Assembly (NCBI GenBank): GCA_965228425.1
Contig: OZ245815.1
Span: 4,340,001 to 4,404,000 of the forward strand
Direction of reading: 5' to 3'
Origin: JAJFJD01 sp965228425
Lineage (GTDB): Bacteria; Pseudomonadota; Alphaproteobacteria; UBA8366
Length of the DNA stretch: 64,000 nt
The position numbers and the translations under genes are program-made. Below are positions 51,231 to 60,625 of the stretch, one piece after another. How positions within the stretch are numbered: position 1 is the first letter of the stretch; each line of letters opens with the position of its first letter. Below the pieces are notes generated by a model. That model had not been told where the DNA came from. It made no database searches and worked only from the letters and a program-made list of their open reading frames with translations.

Positions 51231-52652
51231 TCAATCCTGCTTCCAAGCGGTCGGGTCGATATCCAGGTCCGAGAACTTCTCGGGATCGAATACCGGATGC
51301 TCCTTCCCTTCCTTCAATTGGCTCCGGTAGTCGTTCAGCACGCGCATGCCAACCGGGAACAGCATCATGACGGCAAGCAAGTTCACCATCGCCAGAACAC
51401 CCATCATCGGGTCTGAGAAGAAGAAGACCGACGTCGCGCCCGGTGCCGACGAGCCGAGGAACACCAACCCGACGATGAGAATGCGCAGGACATGGCGCGA
51501 GATCGGGTTTTCGGTGAACACGGTCAGCGCGTTCTCCCCCAGATAATAGTTGTAGATGATCGAGCTGAAGGCGAAGAGCATGATCGCGATGGCCAGGAAG
51601 TACTGGCTCCACTCGCCGACATGCGAGACCATCGATTTCTGCGTCAGCACGACACCGTCGATGCCCGTCGCGCCGGCCACATACACATCCCCCAGCAAAA
51701 TCACGAAGGCCGTGCAGGAACAGATGATAATGGTATCGATGAAGACGGATAGCGACTGCACGATCCCCTGGCTGATCGGGTGCCGGACATGCGCCACGGC
51801 GGCGACGTTGGGCGCGCTGCCCAATCCCGCCTCGTTGGAGAACAGTCCCCGGCGAAGGCCTTGCGCAACCGCCGCGCCCATACCGCCGCCGACGGCTTCC
51901 TCGAGCCCGAAGGCATTCTTCACAATCATCGTGACGATGGCGGGAATCTCCGTGATGTTTAGAACGATGATCAGCAGGGCCATGCCGATATAGCCGATGG
52001 CCATGATCGGCACGATCACATCGGCAACATGCGCGATGCGCTTGATGCCGCCGTAGACGACGAAGCCCGTCACGATGGCAAGCGCGCCGCCGGTCCAGAT
52101 GCGATCGAGCCCGAAGCTCTCCTGCACCGCGCCGGCCACGGTGTTACCTTGGAACGCGTTGAAGCCCAATGCGAAGGCGGCGATCAGCGATATCGCGTAG
52201 ATGATCGCCAGCCACTTATACTCCGGCCCGAGGCCGTGCAGGATGTATTGCGCGGGCCCGCCCCGATAGGTGCCGTTCTCGTCGGTGCGTTTGTAAAGCT
52301 GGGCCAGCGAGCATTCGATCAGGCTGGTCGCCATGCCGACCAGTGCGATGGCCCACATCCAGAAGACCGCGCCCGGTCCGCCCAACGTGATCGCGACCGC
52401 GACGCCGGCGATGTTGCCACCGCCGACCCGGCCGCCGACGCTGACGAACAGGGCCTCCCGCGAACTGACATGCCCTTCCCCGCTGGGCTGGCCGCCGGGA
52501 AACAGCACCTGAAACATACGCCCGAAGAAGCGGAATTGAACGAAACCGGAAGCAATCGTGAAGAACAGTCCGAGGACAACAAGGAACGGGATCAGTGCCC
52601 ATCCCCAGGTGCCGTCGCCAATCGAGCCGAATACCGCCCTCAAGAAATCCAT
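51231..52652 (-). CDS. Alanine/glycine:cation symporter (AGCS family)
   Basis: The 473-residue protein has about eleven transmembrane helices and the AGCS signature region VGGRVGGGNIAGVAVAITLGGPGAVFWMW (shown across residues about 72-100). It imports alanine, glycine or a related amino acid with sodium or protons. SNEAGLGSAPNVAAVAH is a second conserved motif. The cytosolic C-terminus is short and acidic. It is divergent from the ornithine-cyclodeaminase-type gene across a 329-base intergenic region, so the two could share regulation. Confidence 0.94.
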   Translation of the reverse strand: MDFLRAVFGSIGDGTWGWALIPFLVVLGLFFTIASGFVQFRFFGRMFQVLFPGGQPSGEGHVSSREALFVSVGGRVGGGNIAGVAVAITLGGPGAVFWMWAIALVGMATSLIECSLAQLYKRTDENGTYRGGPAQYILHGLGPEYKWLAIIYAISLIAAFALGFNAFQGNTVAGAVQESFGLDRIWTGGALAIVTGFVVYGGIKRIAHVADVIVPIMAIGYIGMALLIIVLNITEIPAIVTMIVKNAFGLEEAVGGGMGAAVAQGLRRGLFSNEAGLGSAPNVAAVAHVRHPISQGIVQSLSVFIDTIIICSCTAFVILLGDVYVAGATGIDGVVLTQKSMVSHVGEWSQYFLAIAIMLFAFSSIIYNYYLGENALTVFTENPISRHVLRILIVGLVFLGSSAPGATSVFFFSDPMMGVLAMVNLLAVMMLFPVGMRVLNDYRSQLKEGKEHPVFDPEKFSDLDIDPTAWKQD

Positions 52653-52981
52653 CGTTTCGTCCCCCTAGTCGTTTCGATTCTGCACTCAGGGGTGGCGGGC
52701 CCACTCTCTCCGCTCTTCGATTTAACCAAGCGGTCTACGAGGCGCGCCGTCCGTACACGATTGTCCCCTCGTGCCTTCCAGTCTCGCCGCCGACCCGGCT
52801 TTCGCGCCATACGTGAAACGCCAGATCGGTATCTCAATCACACAAAACGGTAACAGATCGCACAACGGTTTACGATTCCGATGTTTTCATCCGATTGTTC
52901 CGCGGCACCGCGAGATCGGAGGGTGAAACCGATGCTATGATCCGGGACCCGGGAATGACGGACAGCGGCAGGAATCGCGAG
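52653..52981. other. Intergenic region between symporter and cyclodeaminase genes
   Basis: This 329-base divergent region holds no convincing gene. CGGTAACAGATCGCACAACGG near 52851 contains two ACGGT-like words and the right part has a possible ribosome-binding AGGA before 52982. No clear terminator, operator palindrome or promoter could be assigned by eye. Confidence 0.4.
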
Positions 52982-53983
52982 ATGGCAAAGATCTACACGG
53001 ACGTTCGCTTTCTGAGCGCGGCCGACCTCGACACGCTCGGGCTGACCATGGCGGAGATCATCGGAATCCTCGAAGAGGCGTTTCGCGTCAAGGCGACCGG
53101 CGACGTCATGATGCCGCCGAAAATCTTTTTCCACCGGCACGGCCCGCGCTTCTACAGCTCGATGGTCAGCGCCAGCCCCGACCTGGGCTATGCCGGCTGC
53201 AAATGGCAGAGCGGCGATCCCGACAACCCGGGCCGGGCGCTGCCGTATATCCAAGGCCTCTATATCCTGACCGAGGATGCGACCGGCCAGATGCGGGCCA
53301 TCATGGATGCGGAATGGATCACCGGGAACCGCACCGCCGCCGCCTCGGGCTTGGTCGTCAAACATCTCGCCCGCGGCGGCGCGGCCACGCTCGGCATTCT
53401 CGGCTGCGGCCTGCAGGGTCGAAAACATCTGGAGGCGATCCACGCGGTACGGCCGGATATCGAACACTGCATCTGCTACGACCTGCGTCCGGATCGTCAG
53501 CAGCGGTTCATCGAGGAAATGAGCGGGACGTTCGGGCACAAGATCGACGGCGCGGCCGGCGCGGAAGAGGTCGCAAAGGCGTCCGACGTTCTGATCACCG
53601 GTGGCCCGATCGCCGACAAACGCGACCCCACGATCGAACCGAATTGGATCAGACCCGGCGCGCTGGTCGTGACGATCGACTACGACAGCTACGTGACCGA
53701 TGCCGCCATCGATGCGATGGATCTCGTCCTCACCGACGACCAAGGCCAGATCGAGGATGCCCGCCGGAACGAGGGCAAATTTCCCGGCGTCACCCGGATC
53801 GACGCGACGGTCGCGGATCTCGTCACGCATGGAACCGGGCGGCGGACATCCGACGACGAGCGGATACTCGCATTCAATCTGGGGATCGCCTTGGAAGACC
53901 TCGCCACCGGGATTGAAATCCTGCGCCGCGCCGAACGATCCGGCGCCGGCACGCTTCTGCCGCTTCGGTCCGCAGCGCCGTAA
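52982..53983 (+). CDS. Ornithine cyclodeaminase/mu-crystallin family protein
   Basis: The ATG at 52982 (MAKIYTDVRFL) has AGGA about eight bases upstream and gives 333 residues. The NAD-binding GILGCGLQGRKHLEA and the substrate-side MMPPKIFFHRHGPRFYSSM with GCKWQSG are typical. The family includes ornithine cyclodeaminase, alanine dehydrogenases and ketimine or pyrroline reductases. It heads a plus-strand run with a TauD dioxygenase, an Fe-alcohol dehydrogenase, a VOC protein and a lactonase. The substrate is probably an imino or amino acid made in that pathway, by inference. Confidence 0.9.
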   Translation: MAKIYTDVRFLSAADLDTLGLTMAEIIGILEEAFRVKATGDVMMPPKIFFHRHGPRFYSSMVSASPDLGYAGCKWQSGDPDNPGRALPYIQGLYILTEDATGQMRAIMDAEWITGNRTAAASGLVVKHLARGGAATLGILGCGLQGRKHLEAIHAVRPDIEHCICYDLRPDRQQRFIEEMSGTFGHKIDGAAGAEEVAKASDVLITGGPIADKRDPTIEPNWIRPGALVVTIDYDSYVTDAAIDAMDLVLTDDQGQIEDARRNEGKFPGVTRIDATVADLVTHGTGRRTSDDERILAFNLGIALEDLATGIEILRRAERSGAGTLLPLRSAAP

Positions 53984-54058
53984 CCCGGCCCGGGATTTGA
54001 CGCAGATCGGCCCTGGCCCTGTAATACTTGTTCACAGGTCCAACGCAGGAGCGATTTC

Positions 54059-54997
54059 ATGTCGGTAACCGAAGCGCATGTCGAAACCGCACCGAAATCC
54101 ATCACGGTCAGTCCGCTCGCCGTGGACATCGGCGCGGAAATCAGCGGTGTCGATCTCTCCCAGCCGCTTTCGGAGGAGCAGCGCACCGAGATCTGGGATG
54201 CCTTCAATACTTGGAAGGTGATCTTTTTCCGCAACCAGAACCTCGACAAGGCCAGCTTCGTCGCGATGTCGCGGCAGTTCGGTCAACTCAACCGCGGGCA
54301 TAACATTCACACGCCGGACCTGGACCATCCGGAAATCTATCAGGTGGTGCGCGGCCGTCAGAAAGGCCGCATATCCGGAGAGCCCGCCTTCGATCCGTGG
54401 ACCGGCTGGCACACCGACCTGACGCCCGCGATCAACCCGCCGACCGCGTCGATCCTGTGGGGCGCCGTCGTACCGCCCTATGGCGGGGATACGCAATGGA
54501 CCAACTTGGCCGCCGCGTATGACGCGTTGTCCCCGACGATGAAGGCTATCGTCGACGACCTCCGGGGCATCCACACTTACATGACATATGCCGGCGTCAC
54601 GATGACGCAGGATTTGCGCGACCGGATCGCCGCCAACCAGAAAACCACCGAACATCCTATTGTCCGCGTGCATCCGGAAACGGGACGCCGGGCCCTGTGG
54701 GTTAGTCCGAAATTCCTGCAAAGCATCGTCGGCCTGTCGCCGACCGAAAACGAGGCCATGCTCGCCATGCTGAAATCGCATGCGGTGCGAATGGAGTTCA
54801 CGCTCCGGTTCAAGTGGACATCGGGATCGGTCGCGATGTGGGACAACCGGACGACGGCGCATCTGGCCCCCCGCGACATCCAGCGCACCGACTACGACCG
54901 GCAACTCTTCCGAACGACGACGGTGGGCGACATCCCCTACGGCGTCGATGGACGCAAGTCGACTTCAATGGAGGGCACGCCGCTGTTGGCCGCATAA
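54059..54997 (+). CDS. TauD/TfdA family Fe(II)/2-oxoglutarate dioxygenase (second copy)
   Basis: A 312-residue protein exactly as long as its paralogue at 23304-24242. It has VDIGAEISGVDLSQPL, the HxD in GWHTDLTPAINPPTAS, the distal histidine in THLAPRDI-like TAHLAPRDIQ and an arginine in LFRTTTVGD. A CAGGAG element precedes the ATG. It is 75 bases after the cyclodeaminase-type gene and 26 before the alcohol dehydrogenase, so it belongs to that operon. A likely role is hydroxylation that triggers release of an amine, sulfite or similar leaving group. Confidence 0.92.
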   Translation: MSVTEAHVETAPKSITVSPLAVDIGAEISGVDLSQPLSEEQRTEIWDAFNTWKVIFFRNQNLDKASFVAMSRQFGQLNRGHNIHTPDLDHPEIYQVVRGRQKGRISGEPAFDPWTGWHTDLTPAINPPTASILWGAVVPPYGGDTQWTNLAAAYDALSPTMKAIVDDLRGIHTYMTYAGVTMTQDLRDRIAANQKTTEHPIVRVHPETGRRALWVSPKFLQSIVGLSPTENEAMLAMLKSHAVRMEFTLRFKWTSGSVAMWDNRTTAHLAPRDIQRTDYDRQLFRTTTVGDIPYGVDGRKSTSMEGTPLLAA

Positions 54998-55023
54998 GCC
55001 CGGCGCTAAGGAGAAGAAAACAA

Positions 55024-56106
55024 ATGGGTGAATTCCACAACCCGGTGAAGGCGATCTTCGGCGCCGGGAGTTTCGACCGTCTGCCCGCGTTGATCGCCGG
55101 GCGGCCCTATGCCGTCGTGACCTATGGCGAACCGTATTTCGCCGGACTCGTCGACCGGCTGGAACAGGCAGCCGGTCAGGCGGCCATCGTCATCGACAAC
55201 GTGATGGCCAATCCCGACTTCCCGGAAGTGAAGATCGGCTGCGAGAAACTGGCTGACCTGGACACCTTGCCGGAGGTCTATATCGGCCTCGGCGGCGGCT
55301 CGGCGATCGATACGGCGAAGGCGCTGGCGACATCCGGCGGCGACTGGGACCTTCTGAAGGAGCATTTGGAAACCGAGGGCGACCGCGCCGACGAACTGCA
55401 CGGACCCTGCATCATCGCCGTCCCCACGACCGCAGGCACCGGCAGCGAGGTCAGTCTCGGCGCCGTCATCTGGGACCGTGCCAACGACGGCAAATGGGGT
55501 GTTCGGTCGCCGTATGCCTATCCCGAGTATGCCGTGGTCGACCCGGAACTGACGCTGAGCCTGCCGCGCGACCAGACGATCAGCACGGCGCTGGACGCCA
55601 TGAGCCACGCGCTCGAGAGCATCTGGACCGTCAAACGGAATCTGGTCACGCAACCGATTGCCGCTCAGGCCGCGCGCGACGTTCTGAGATATCTGCCCGC
55701 CTTGAGCGACGATCTCGGCAACATCGAACTTCGCACGCGCATCGCGAATGCCGCGATGCTGGCAGGCATCGCCCTGTCGCAGACCCGCACGTCGATCGCG
55801 CATCAGATGTCCTATCCGCTCACCATGCACCACGGCGTGCCGCACGGAATCGCCTGCGGCTTCTCGCTGCCGATGGTGATGGAATGGGCCATCGGTCATG
55901 ACGAGACATGCGATCAAGGGCTTGCGGCTGTGTTCGGCGAGGACTTGAACGCAGGCGTGAAACGGTTCGAGACTTTCATGGACGATCTGGGCATCGCGCG
56001 CGACCCGACCGCGCATGGTCCCTCGCAAGCAGACTGGGACGGCTGGCTCGCCGATGCGGTGCAGGGCGAAAAAGGGAAGAGTTTCTTAGGAAAAGTACCG
56101 ATCTAG
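55024..56106 (+). CDS. Iron-containing alcohol dehydrogenase (phosphonoacetaldehyde-reductase-like)
   Basis: The ATG at 55024 follows AAGGAGAAG and gives 360 residues; a longer upstream frame is not credible. The N-terminus FHNPVKAIFGAGSFDRLPAL, the GGGSAIDTAKAL nucleotide site and the metal ligands in LDAMSHALESIW and HHGVPHGIACGF define the group III Fe-ADH family. The opening pattern resembles what I recall of the phosphonate-associated subgroup (TIGR03405), but no phosphonate genes are near. It should reduce or oxidise a short aldehyde or alcohol with NAD(P)H. Its neighbours are a TauD dioxygenase and a VOC protein. Confidence 0.88.
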   Translation: MGEFHNPVKAIFGAGSFDRLPALIAGRPYAVVTYGEPYFAGLVDRLEQAAGQAAIVIDNVMANPDFPEVKIGCEKLADLDTLPEVYIGLGGGSAIDTAKALATSGGDWDLLKEHLETEGDRADELHGPCIIAVPTTAGTGSEVSLGAVIWDRANDGKWGVRSPYAYPEYAVVDPELTLSLPRDQTISTALDAMSHALESIWTVKRNLVTQPIAAQAARDVLRYLPALSDDLGNIELRTRIANAAMLAGIALSQTRTSIAHQMSYPLTMHHGVPHGIACGFSLPMVMEWAIGHDETCDQGLAAVFGEDLNAGVKRFETFMDDLGIARDPTAHGPSQADWDGWLADAVQGEKGKSFLGKVPI

Positions 56107-56131
56107 AAGCAGCCAATCGATTGGAAAAAGA

Positions 56132-56551
56132 GTGAGCAATCCCACGTTAACATTCGACCATATCCACATCATCAGCGAGACGCCGAAGGCGTCGGCCGAT
56201 TGGTATGTGGACATGTTCGGCGCCACCATCACCGCCGAAACCATGTCCCGCGGCGCACCGCAGATATTTGTTCAACTCGCCGGTGCGATCATCATCATCC
56301 GCGGCAAGCGGCCGGGTGAAGACCCGGTTCCGGCCCGGCCGGTGCAGCAATACGAGGATCACTCGAGCCACAATGCGTATGGCACCGACCATTTCGGTTT
56401 CCTCTACAACGGCGACCTCACGGCCTTCTGCGAAGAACTGAAGGCGAAAGGCGCAACCTTCCCCGTCGAATTGAAAGAGGCGGGCAACGGCATGCTGCTC
56501 TGCTACGTCGCCGCCCCCGATGGCGTCAGCATCGAACTGATGCAACGCTGA
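56132..56551 (+). CDS. VOC family protein (second)
   Basis: A 139-residue protein starting at GTG 56132 (VSNPTLTFDHIHI). The first metal histidine is in FDHIHIISE, and HNAYGTDHFGFLY and the final APDGVSIELMQR provide the remaining usual ligands. These proteins are often ring-cleavage dioxygenases, isomerases or lyases. It is the fourth gene of the cluster with OCD, TauD and Fe-ADH, and a lactonase follows 22 bases later. It is clearly different from the VOC protein at 49106-49498. Confidence 0.88.
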   Translation: MSNPTLTFDHIHIISETPKASADWYVDMFGATITAETMSRGAPQIFVQLAGAIIIIRGKRPGEDPVPARPVQQYEDHSSHNAYGTDHFGFLYNGDLTAFCEELKAKGATFPVELKEAGNGMLLCYVAAPDGVSIELMQR

Positions 56552-56573
56552 TCCTTAACGAAAAGGGCCGACC

Positions 56574-57470
56574 ATGAGCGACCTATCGGAACTCCTCGAG
56601 TCGCCCGATGCCGAACGGCACGCCACCGGCTACGTCTTTACCGAGGGACCGCTGTGGCATCCGGACGGCTTCTACTATTTCAACGATATCCATCCTGGCG
56701 CCTTGTACCGCCTCACCCTCGGGGAAGCCCCGGAATTGATTCGCAAGACGGAAGGCGGCAACGGCATGACCTTCGACCTCGAAGGCCGCCTCATTCACTG
56801 CGAGGGCAGCGGGCGTTGCGTCACGCGCACTGGCGCGGACAGCACCGTTACCGTGCTCGCCGACCGGTTCGAGGACGGCCGATTTAATCGCCCGAACGAT
56901 GTCATCTGCCATTCCGACGGCAGTCTTTACTTTACCGACCCGGCCATGCGCATTCCGATCACCGACCGGGAACAACCGAAGCCCGAAGGCGAAGACGGTG
57001 TTTGGGGCGGCGCGCGGGTTTATCGCATCGCACCCGACGGAGCGCTGACCGCCGTGGTGAGCGTGGAATATCCCAACGGCCTTGCCCTATCGCCGGACGA
57101 GCGGACGCTCTACATCGCCAACACGCGATGGACGAAATACATACTCGCGGTCGACATAGATGCTAACGGCGTCATGCAGCGGAAACGCATCTTTGCGGAC
57201 CTGAGCGACGGCGACGAGCCCGGCGCGCCCGACGGCGTGAAGGTGGATTCCCTGGGCCGTGTCTACTGCACGGGACCCGGCGGTATCTGGGTCATGGAGC
57301 CGGACGGACGCCACATCGGCACCATCCGCGTGCCGGAACAGGCGGTCAACTTTACCTTCGGCAGCAGCGATCTAAAGACCTTGTTCGTCACCGCCGTCAC
57401 CTCCATCTACACACTGCGCATGAAAACCCCGGGACAACCGCATCCCTGGTATCGCCACTACCAGGCCTAA
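56574..57470 (+). CDS. SMP-30/gluconolactonase family lactonase
   Basis: A 298-residue six-bladed propeller enzyme. The divalent metal residues are in VFTEGPLWHPDG (Glu), RPNDVICHSDGSLYFTD (Asn) and DGVKVDSLGRVY (Asp). It should hydrolyse a sugar-acid or other lactone. It is the last gene of the plus-strand run and ends 12 bases from a convergent SDR gene. A lactonase beside oxidising enzymes suggests that an aldehyde or sugar is oxidised to a lactone and then opened. Confidence 0.93.
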   Translation: MSDLSELLESPDAERHATGYVFTEGPLWHPDGFYYFNDIHPGALYRLTLGEAPELIRKTEGGNGMTFDLEGRLIHCEGSGRCVTRTGADSTVTVLADRFEDGRFNRPNDVICHSDGSLYFTDPAMRIPITDREQPKPEGEDGVWGGARVYRIAPDGALTAVVSVEYPNGLALSPDERTLYIANTRWTKYILAVDIDANGVMQRKRIFADLSDGDEPGAPDGVKVDSLGRVYCTGPGGIWVMEPDGRHIGTIRVPEQAVNFTFGSSDLKTLFVTAVTSIYTLRMKTPGQPHPWYRHYQA

Positions 57471-57482
57471 GCGCCTACCCTT

Positions 57483-58235
57483 TCAGTAGGTCGCCCGGCC
57501 GCCGGAAATGTCGAAGACCGCGGCGGTCGTGAAACTGTTCTCGCGCGACACGATCCACGCCACCATGGATGCGATTTCCTCGACCTCGACGAACCGGTTC
57601 CGGGGAATCTTCGACAGCATGTAGCCGATATGCTCCTCGGTCATCTGATCGAAAATCCTGGTCCGGGCCGCCGCCGGCGTGACGCAATTCACCGCGACAT
57701 CGAAACCCGCCAATTCCTTTCCCAGCGACTTGGTCAGCGCGATCACACCGCCCTTCGACGCACTGTAGGCCGACGCGTTCGGGTTGCCTTCCTTACCGGC
57801 GATCGATGCGATGTTGCAGATACGGCCGTAGTTCCGGTCGCGCATGCCGGGTACCACCATGCGGTTGACGTAGAAGGTCCCGTTCAGATTGACGTCGAGC
57901 ACGCGCTTCCATTCGTCGATCGGATATTCGTCGACCGTTGCGTTCATCCCGGCGATGCCGGCACTGTTCACGGCGATAGCGATCGGACCGATAGCACGCT
58001 CGGTCCGCGCCAGGGCGTCGGTCACGCTGTCCGGGTCGGTGACGTCGGCGGACACGAACGACGCCCTGCCGATGTCCTGCAAGACATCGACGGCTTTCTC
58101 ACCGCTCTCCGTATCGGAATCCCAAACCGCAACTTGCGCTCCGGCCCGGCAGAGCCGTTCGGCCACCGCATACCCGATACCATTCGCACCGCCGGTCACG
58201 ACCGCGGATTGACCGGTGAAATCATGATCGCTCAT
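57483..58235 (-). CDS. SDR family NAD(P)-dependent oxidoreductase (first)
   Basis: The ATG at 58235 (MSDHDFTGQSAVV) gives 250 residues; the longer frame upstream is not supported. The cofactor motif is TGGANGIGYA, the catalytic YSASKGG is present, and NSAGIAG is the usual NAG segment. The shape is that of a classical SDR, for example a 3-oxoacyl-ACP reductase-like or sugar dehydrogenase. It is convergent with the lactonase and divergent from a second SDR (132 bases apart). Substrate unknown. Confidence 0.92.
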   Translation of the reverse strand: MSDHDFTGQSAVVTGGANGIGYAVAERLCRAGAQVAVWDSDTESGEKAVDVLQDIGRASFVSADVTDPDSVTDALARTERAIGPIAIAVNSAGIAGMNATVDEYPIDEWKRVLDVNLNGTFYVNRMVVPGMRDRNYGRICNIASIAGKEGNPNASAYSASKGGVIALTKSLGKELAGFDVAVNCVTPAAARTRIFDQMTEEHIGYMLSKIPRNRFVEVEEIASMVAWIVSRENSFTTAAVFDISGGRATY

Positions 58236-58366
58236 ATGCTCTCGTGCCTCCTGCATAGCCCGGCTCGTCTCCGCCGCGCGCAGGCAGTAGAGTAGACCAA
58301 ACGGCGATGACGCGCTGCCCGGCGAAGCGGCTGGAAGCAAAATCGATCAACAGGAGATGACGAAAT

Positions 58367-59128
58367 ATGGAATTGGGACTACAGGGAAAACGCGCCATCG
58401 TAACGGGCGGGACCCGCGGCATCGGTCGCAAGATCGTCGACCTTCTCGTCGCCGAAGGATGCAGCGTCGGGCTCTGCGCCCGCGATACCGACGAGGTCGA
58501 CGACGCCGTCAAGGCACTGTCTGGCGACGGGGCGACGATCATCGGCGGCCGGTTGGACGTTTCCGACAGCGAGGCGCTGCGGGCGTGGATCACCAGCACC
58601 GCCGAAGCGCTCGGCGGACTCGATATACTGATCCCCAACGCCAGCGCCCTGGTCACCGGCGCCACCGAGGAGGAATGGCGCCTCGGCCTGGAAGTCGACG
58701 TACTCGGCACCGTACGCGCGGTCGAGGCCGCGATGCCCTTCCTGGAGAAATCGGACTGCGCCTCGATCGTCTCGATCGCCAGCACGGCGGCGGTCAACAC
58801 GTCCGGCAGCGTCCGCGCGTACAGCGGCCTCAAGGCGGCGATCATCAGCTACATGTCCGGGCTCAGCACCATCGCCGGGCAAAAGGGCGTCCGGGCGAAC
58901 ACGGTATCGCCGGGCGCGATCTATTTCGACGGCGGCGTCTGGGACTATCGGAAACGCGAAAAACCGGACATGTATGACGCAGCCGTCAAACGCAGCCCTA
59001 TGGGGCGGTTGGGAACGCCGGAAGAAGTCGCGAACGCGGTGGTCTTCCTGGCCAGCCCGGCCGCCAGCTATATCAGCGGTACGAACCTGATCGTGGACGG
59101 CGCGGCGACGACACGTATCCAGTACTGA
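58367..59128 (+). CDS. SDR family NAD(P)-dependent oxidoreductase (second)
   Basis: A 253-residue classical SDR with TGGTRGIGRK, the catalytic serine in VSIASTAAV and Tyr/Lys in YSGLKAAII. LVAEGCSVGLCARD fits the Rossmann second strand. It is divergent from the SDR at 57483-58235 and convergent with the MFS gene, whose stop is five bases away. The two SDRs, the lactonase and the transporter likely process one group of hydroxy or keto compounds, but the substrate is unknown. Confidence 0.93.
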   Translation: MELGLQGKRAIVTGGTRGIGRKIVDLLVAEGCSVGLCARDTDEVDDAVKALSGDGATIIGGRLDVSDSEALRAWITSTAEALGGLDILIPNASALVTGATEEEWRLGLEVDVLGTVRAVEAAMPFLEKSDCASIVSIASTAAVNTSGSVRAYSGLKAAIISYMSGLSTIAGQKGVRANTVSPGAIYFDGGVWDYRKREKPDMYDAAVKRSPMGRLGTPEEVANAVVFLASPAASYISGTNLIVDGAATTRIQY

Positions 59129-59132
59129 CCGG

Positions 59133-60389
59133 TCACACAGCCTGTCGTTCGATTCGCTCGACCGGCTTGTCGGACATCAACAGGTGTAGCAACGCGCTCA
59201 AGACACCCAGGTCGACGGCGGCCCACCAAATAATGTCGTAATTACCGGTGGAGTCGAAAATCCAACCGCCGAGCCAAACGCCGCTGAAGCTACCGAGCTG
59301 ATGCCCCAGATAGACAATGCCGTATAGCACGCCCATGTAGCGGACGCCGAAGATCTGGGCCACCAAACCGGACGTCGGCGGCACGGTGCTAAGCCATACG
59401 AAACCGATGGCGGCGGCGAAGACCATGACCGTCACCGGACCCGTCGGCACCATTATGAATACCGCGATGACCATGGACCGCAGCATGTAGATCGCGCAGA
59501 GCAAATACTTCTTGCGCATCCTGCCGGCCAACCAGCCCGCGGCCCAACTGCCGGCCATGTTGAACAGGGCAATCAAGGCCAATGCCGTCGCCCCGAGGGC
59601 GGCGCTGGCCCCCTGGTCGATCAGGTAGGCCGGCAAGTGGACGGCAATAAAGGAAACTTGGAAGCCGCACACGAAGAAACCCGCGGTAAGCAATACATAT
59701 CCGCGGTGCCGCCCGGCCTCGCGCAGGGCCTCGCCCAATTTGATCTTGCTGTCCTTGCCGGTTTCCGCCGTTACCGACGCGGACATGGAAAACGCCATCG
59801 GCACGATCAAACCGGCAAACATGGACAGCACGACGAGCACGACGACCCAATCGTAACCGGATAGAAGCGACTGGCTTATCGGGACGAAGACCAGTTGACC
59901 GCCGGTCGCACTGGCGGTGGCGATCCCGAGCCAAAGGCTCCGTTTCTCCGCCGGGGCGACCTGACCGACGACAGTCAAAATCAGCGGCAGCCCGCAGGCG
60001 CCCAGACCGAGCCCGCCCATGATGCCGGCACTCCCGAGCATCCATTCCGGCGAGGTGGATTGGCTCATGATGACGATTCCGAGCCCGAATAACGTACCGC
60101 CGAGCGCCACCGTCCGGGGCGCGCCCCATCGGTCGGCCAAGGCGCCGGCAAAGGGCGCGGCCAATCCCATCATCAATTGCTGCGTCGCCAGCGTCATGGA
60201 GAGCGTTTCGCGGCCCCACCCCAAATCCAAGGTGATCGGCCGCATGAAAAGGCCGAAGCTCTGGCGGATGCCGAAGGCAGTGAAGACGATCAACGACGCG
60301 GCGACCAACACGAAAACTGGGCTGCGCCACAGAGCGACCAGCGTCCGATGGGCGGCATTTCTCCGTATCCCCGCGTCGACAACTGACAT
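59133..60389 (-). CDS. MFS transporter
   Basis: I take the ATG at 60389 (MSVVDAGIRR), which has AGAGG about eight bases upstream; the protein is then 418 residues with twelve predicted helices. The loop after helix 2 contains GALADRWGAPRTVALGG, the MFS GxLaDrxGrr-type signature. It resembles oxalate/formate or monocarboxylate-type MFS permeases. It probably brings in or exports a substrate of the neighbouring catabolic genes. It is divergent from the winged-helix regulator at 60626, which is a plausible controller. Confidence 0.91.
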   Translation of the reverse strand: MSVVDAGIRRNAAHRTLVALWRSPVFVLVAASLIVFTAFGIRQSFGLFMRPITLDLGWGRETLSMTLATQQLMMGLAAPFAGALADRWGAPRTVALGGTLFGLGIVIMSQSTSPEWMLGSAGIMGGLGLGACGLPLILTVVGQVAPAEKRSLWLGIATASATGGQLVFVPISQSLLSGYDWVVVLVVLSMFAGLIVPMAFSMSASVTAETGKDSKIKLGEALREAGRHRGYVLLTAGFFVCGFQVSFIAVHLPAYLIDQGASAALGATALALIALFNMAGSWAAGWLAGRMRKKYLLCAIYMLRSMVIAVFIMVPTGPVTVMVFAAAIGFVWLSTVPPTSGLVAQIFGVRYMGVLYGIVYLGHQLGSFSGVWLGGWIFDSTGNYDIIWWAAVDLGVLSALLHLLMSDKPVERIERQAV

Positions 60390-60568
60390 GACATTTCCTC
60401 TCGATTGACCCGCAACGGGACGACCCCATTGCGTGGTCCCAGCTTTACCGAGCAAACGGCCCGGAAGCTTGAGGAGGTCTTGAAGAATTCATGGGGAAAC
60501 GCTGAATTTTGCTCAACCAATGCGGAGCAACCGCACGGTTCCGGTAACGGCATGGTTTCTCGACAACC

Positions 60569-60609
60569 GCTGATATCCCTTTACAATCAGCGAATATCAC
60601 CCTGGGTGA
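60569..60609. promoter_or_regulatory. Putative operator of the winged-helix regulator
   Basis: GCTGATATC (60569-60577) and GCGAATATC (60590-60598) are direct repeats matching at seven of nine positions, 21 bases apart, as expected for an OmpR-type winged helix. TCACCC-T-GGGTGA (60597-60609) is a perfect palindrome 16 bases before the start codon at 60626. Confidence 0.45.
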
Positions 60610-60625
60610 GGCACAACGGCGACTG

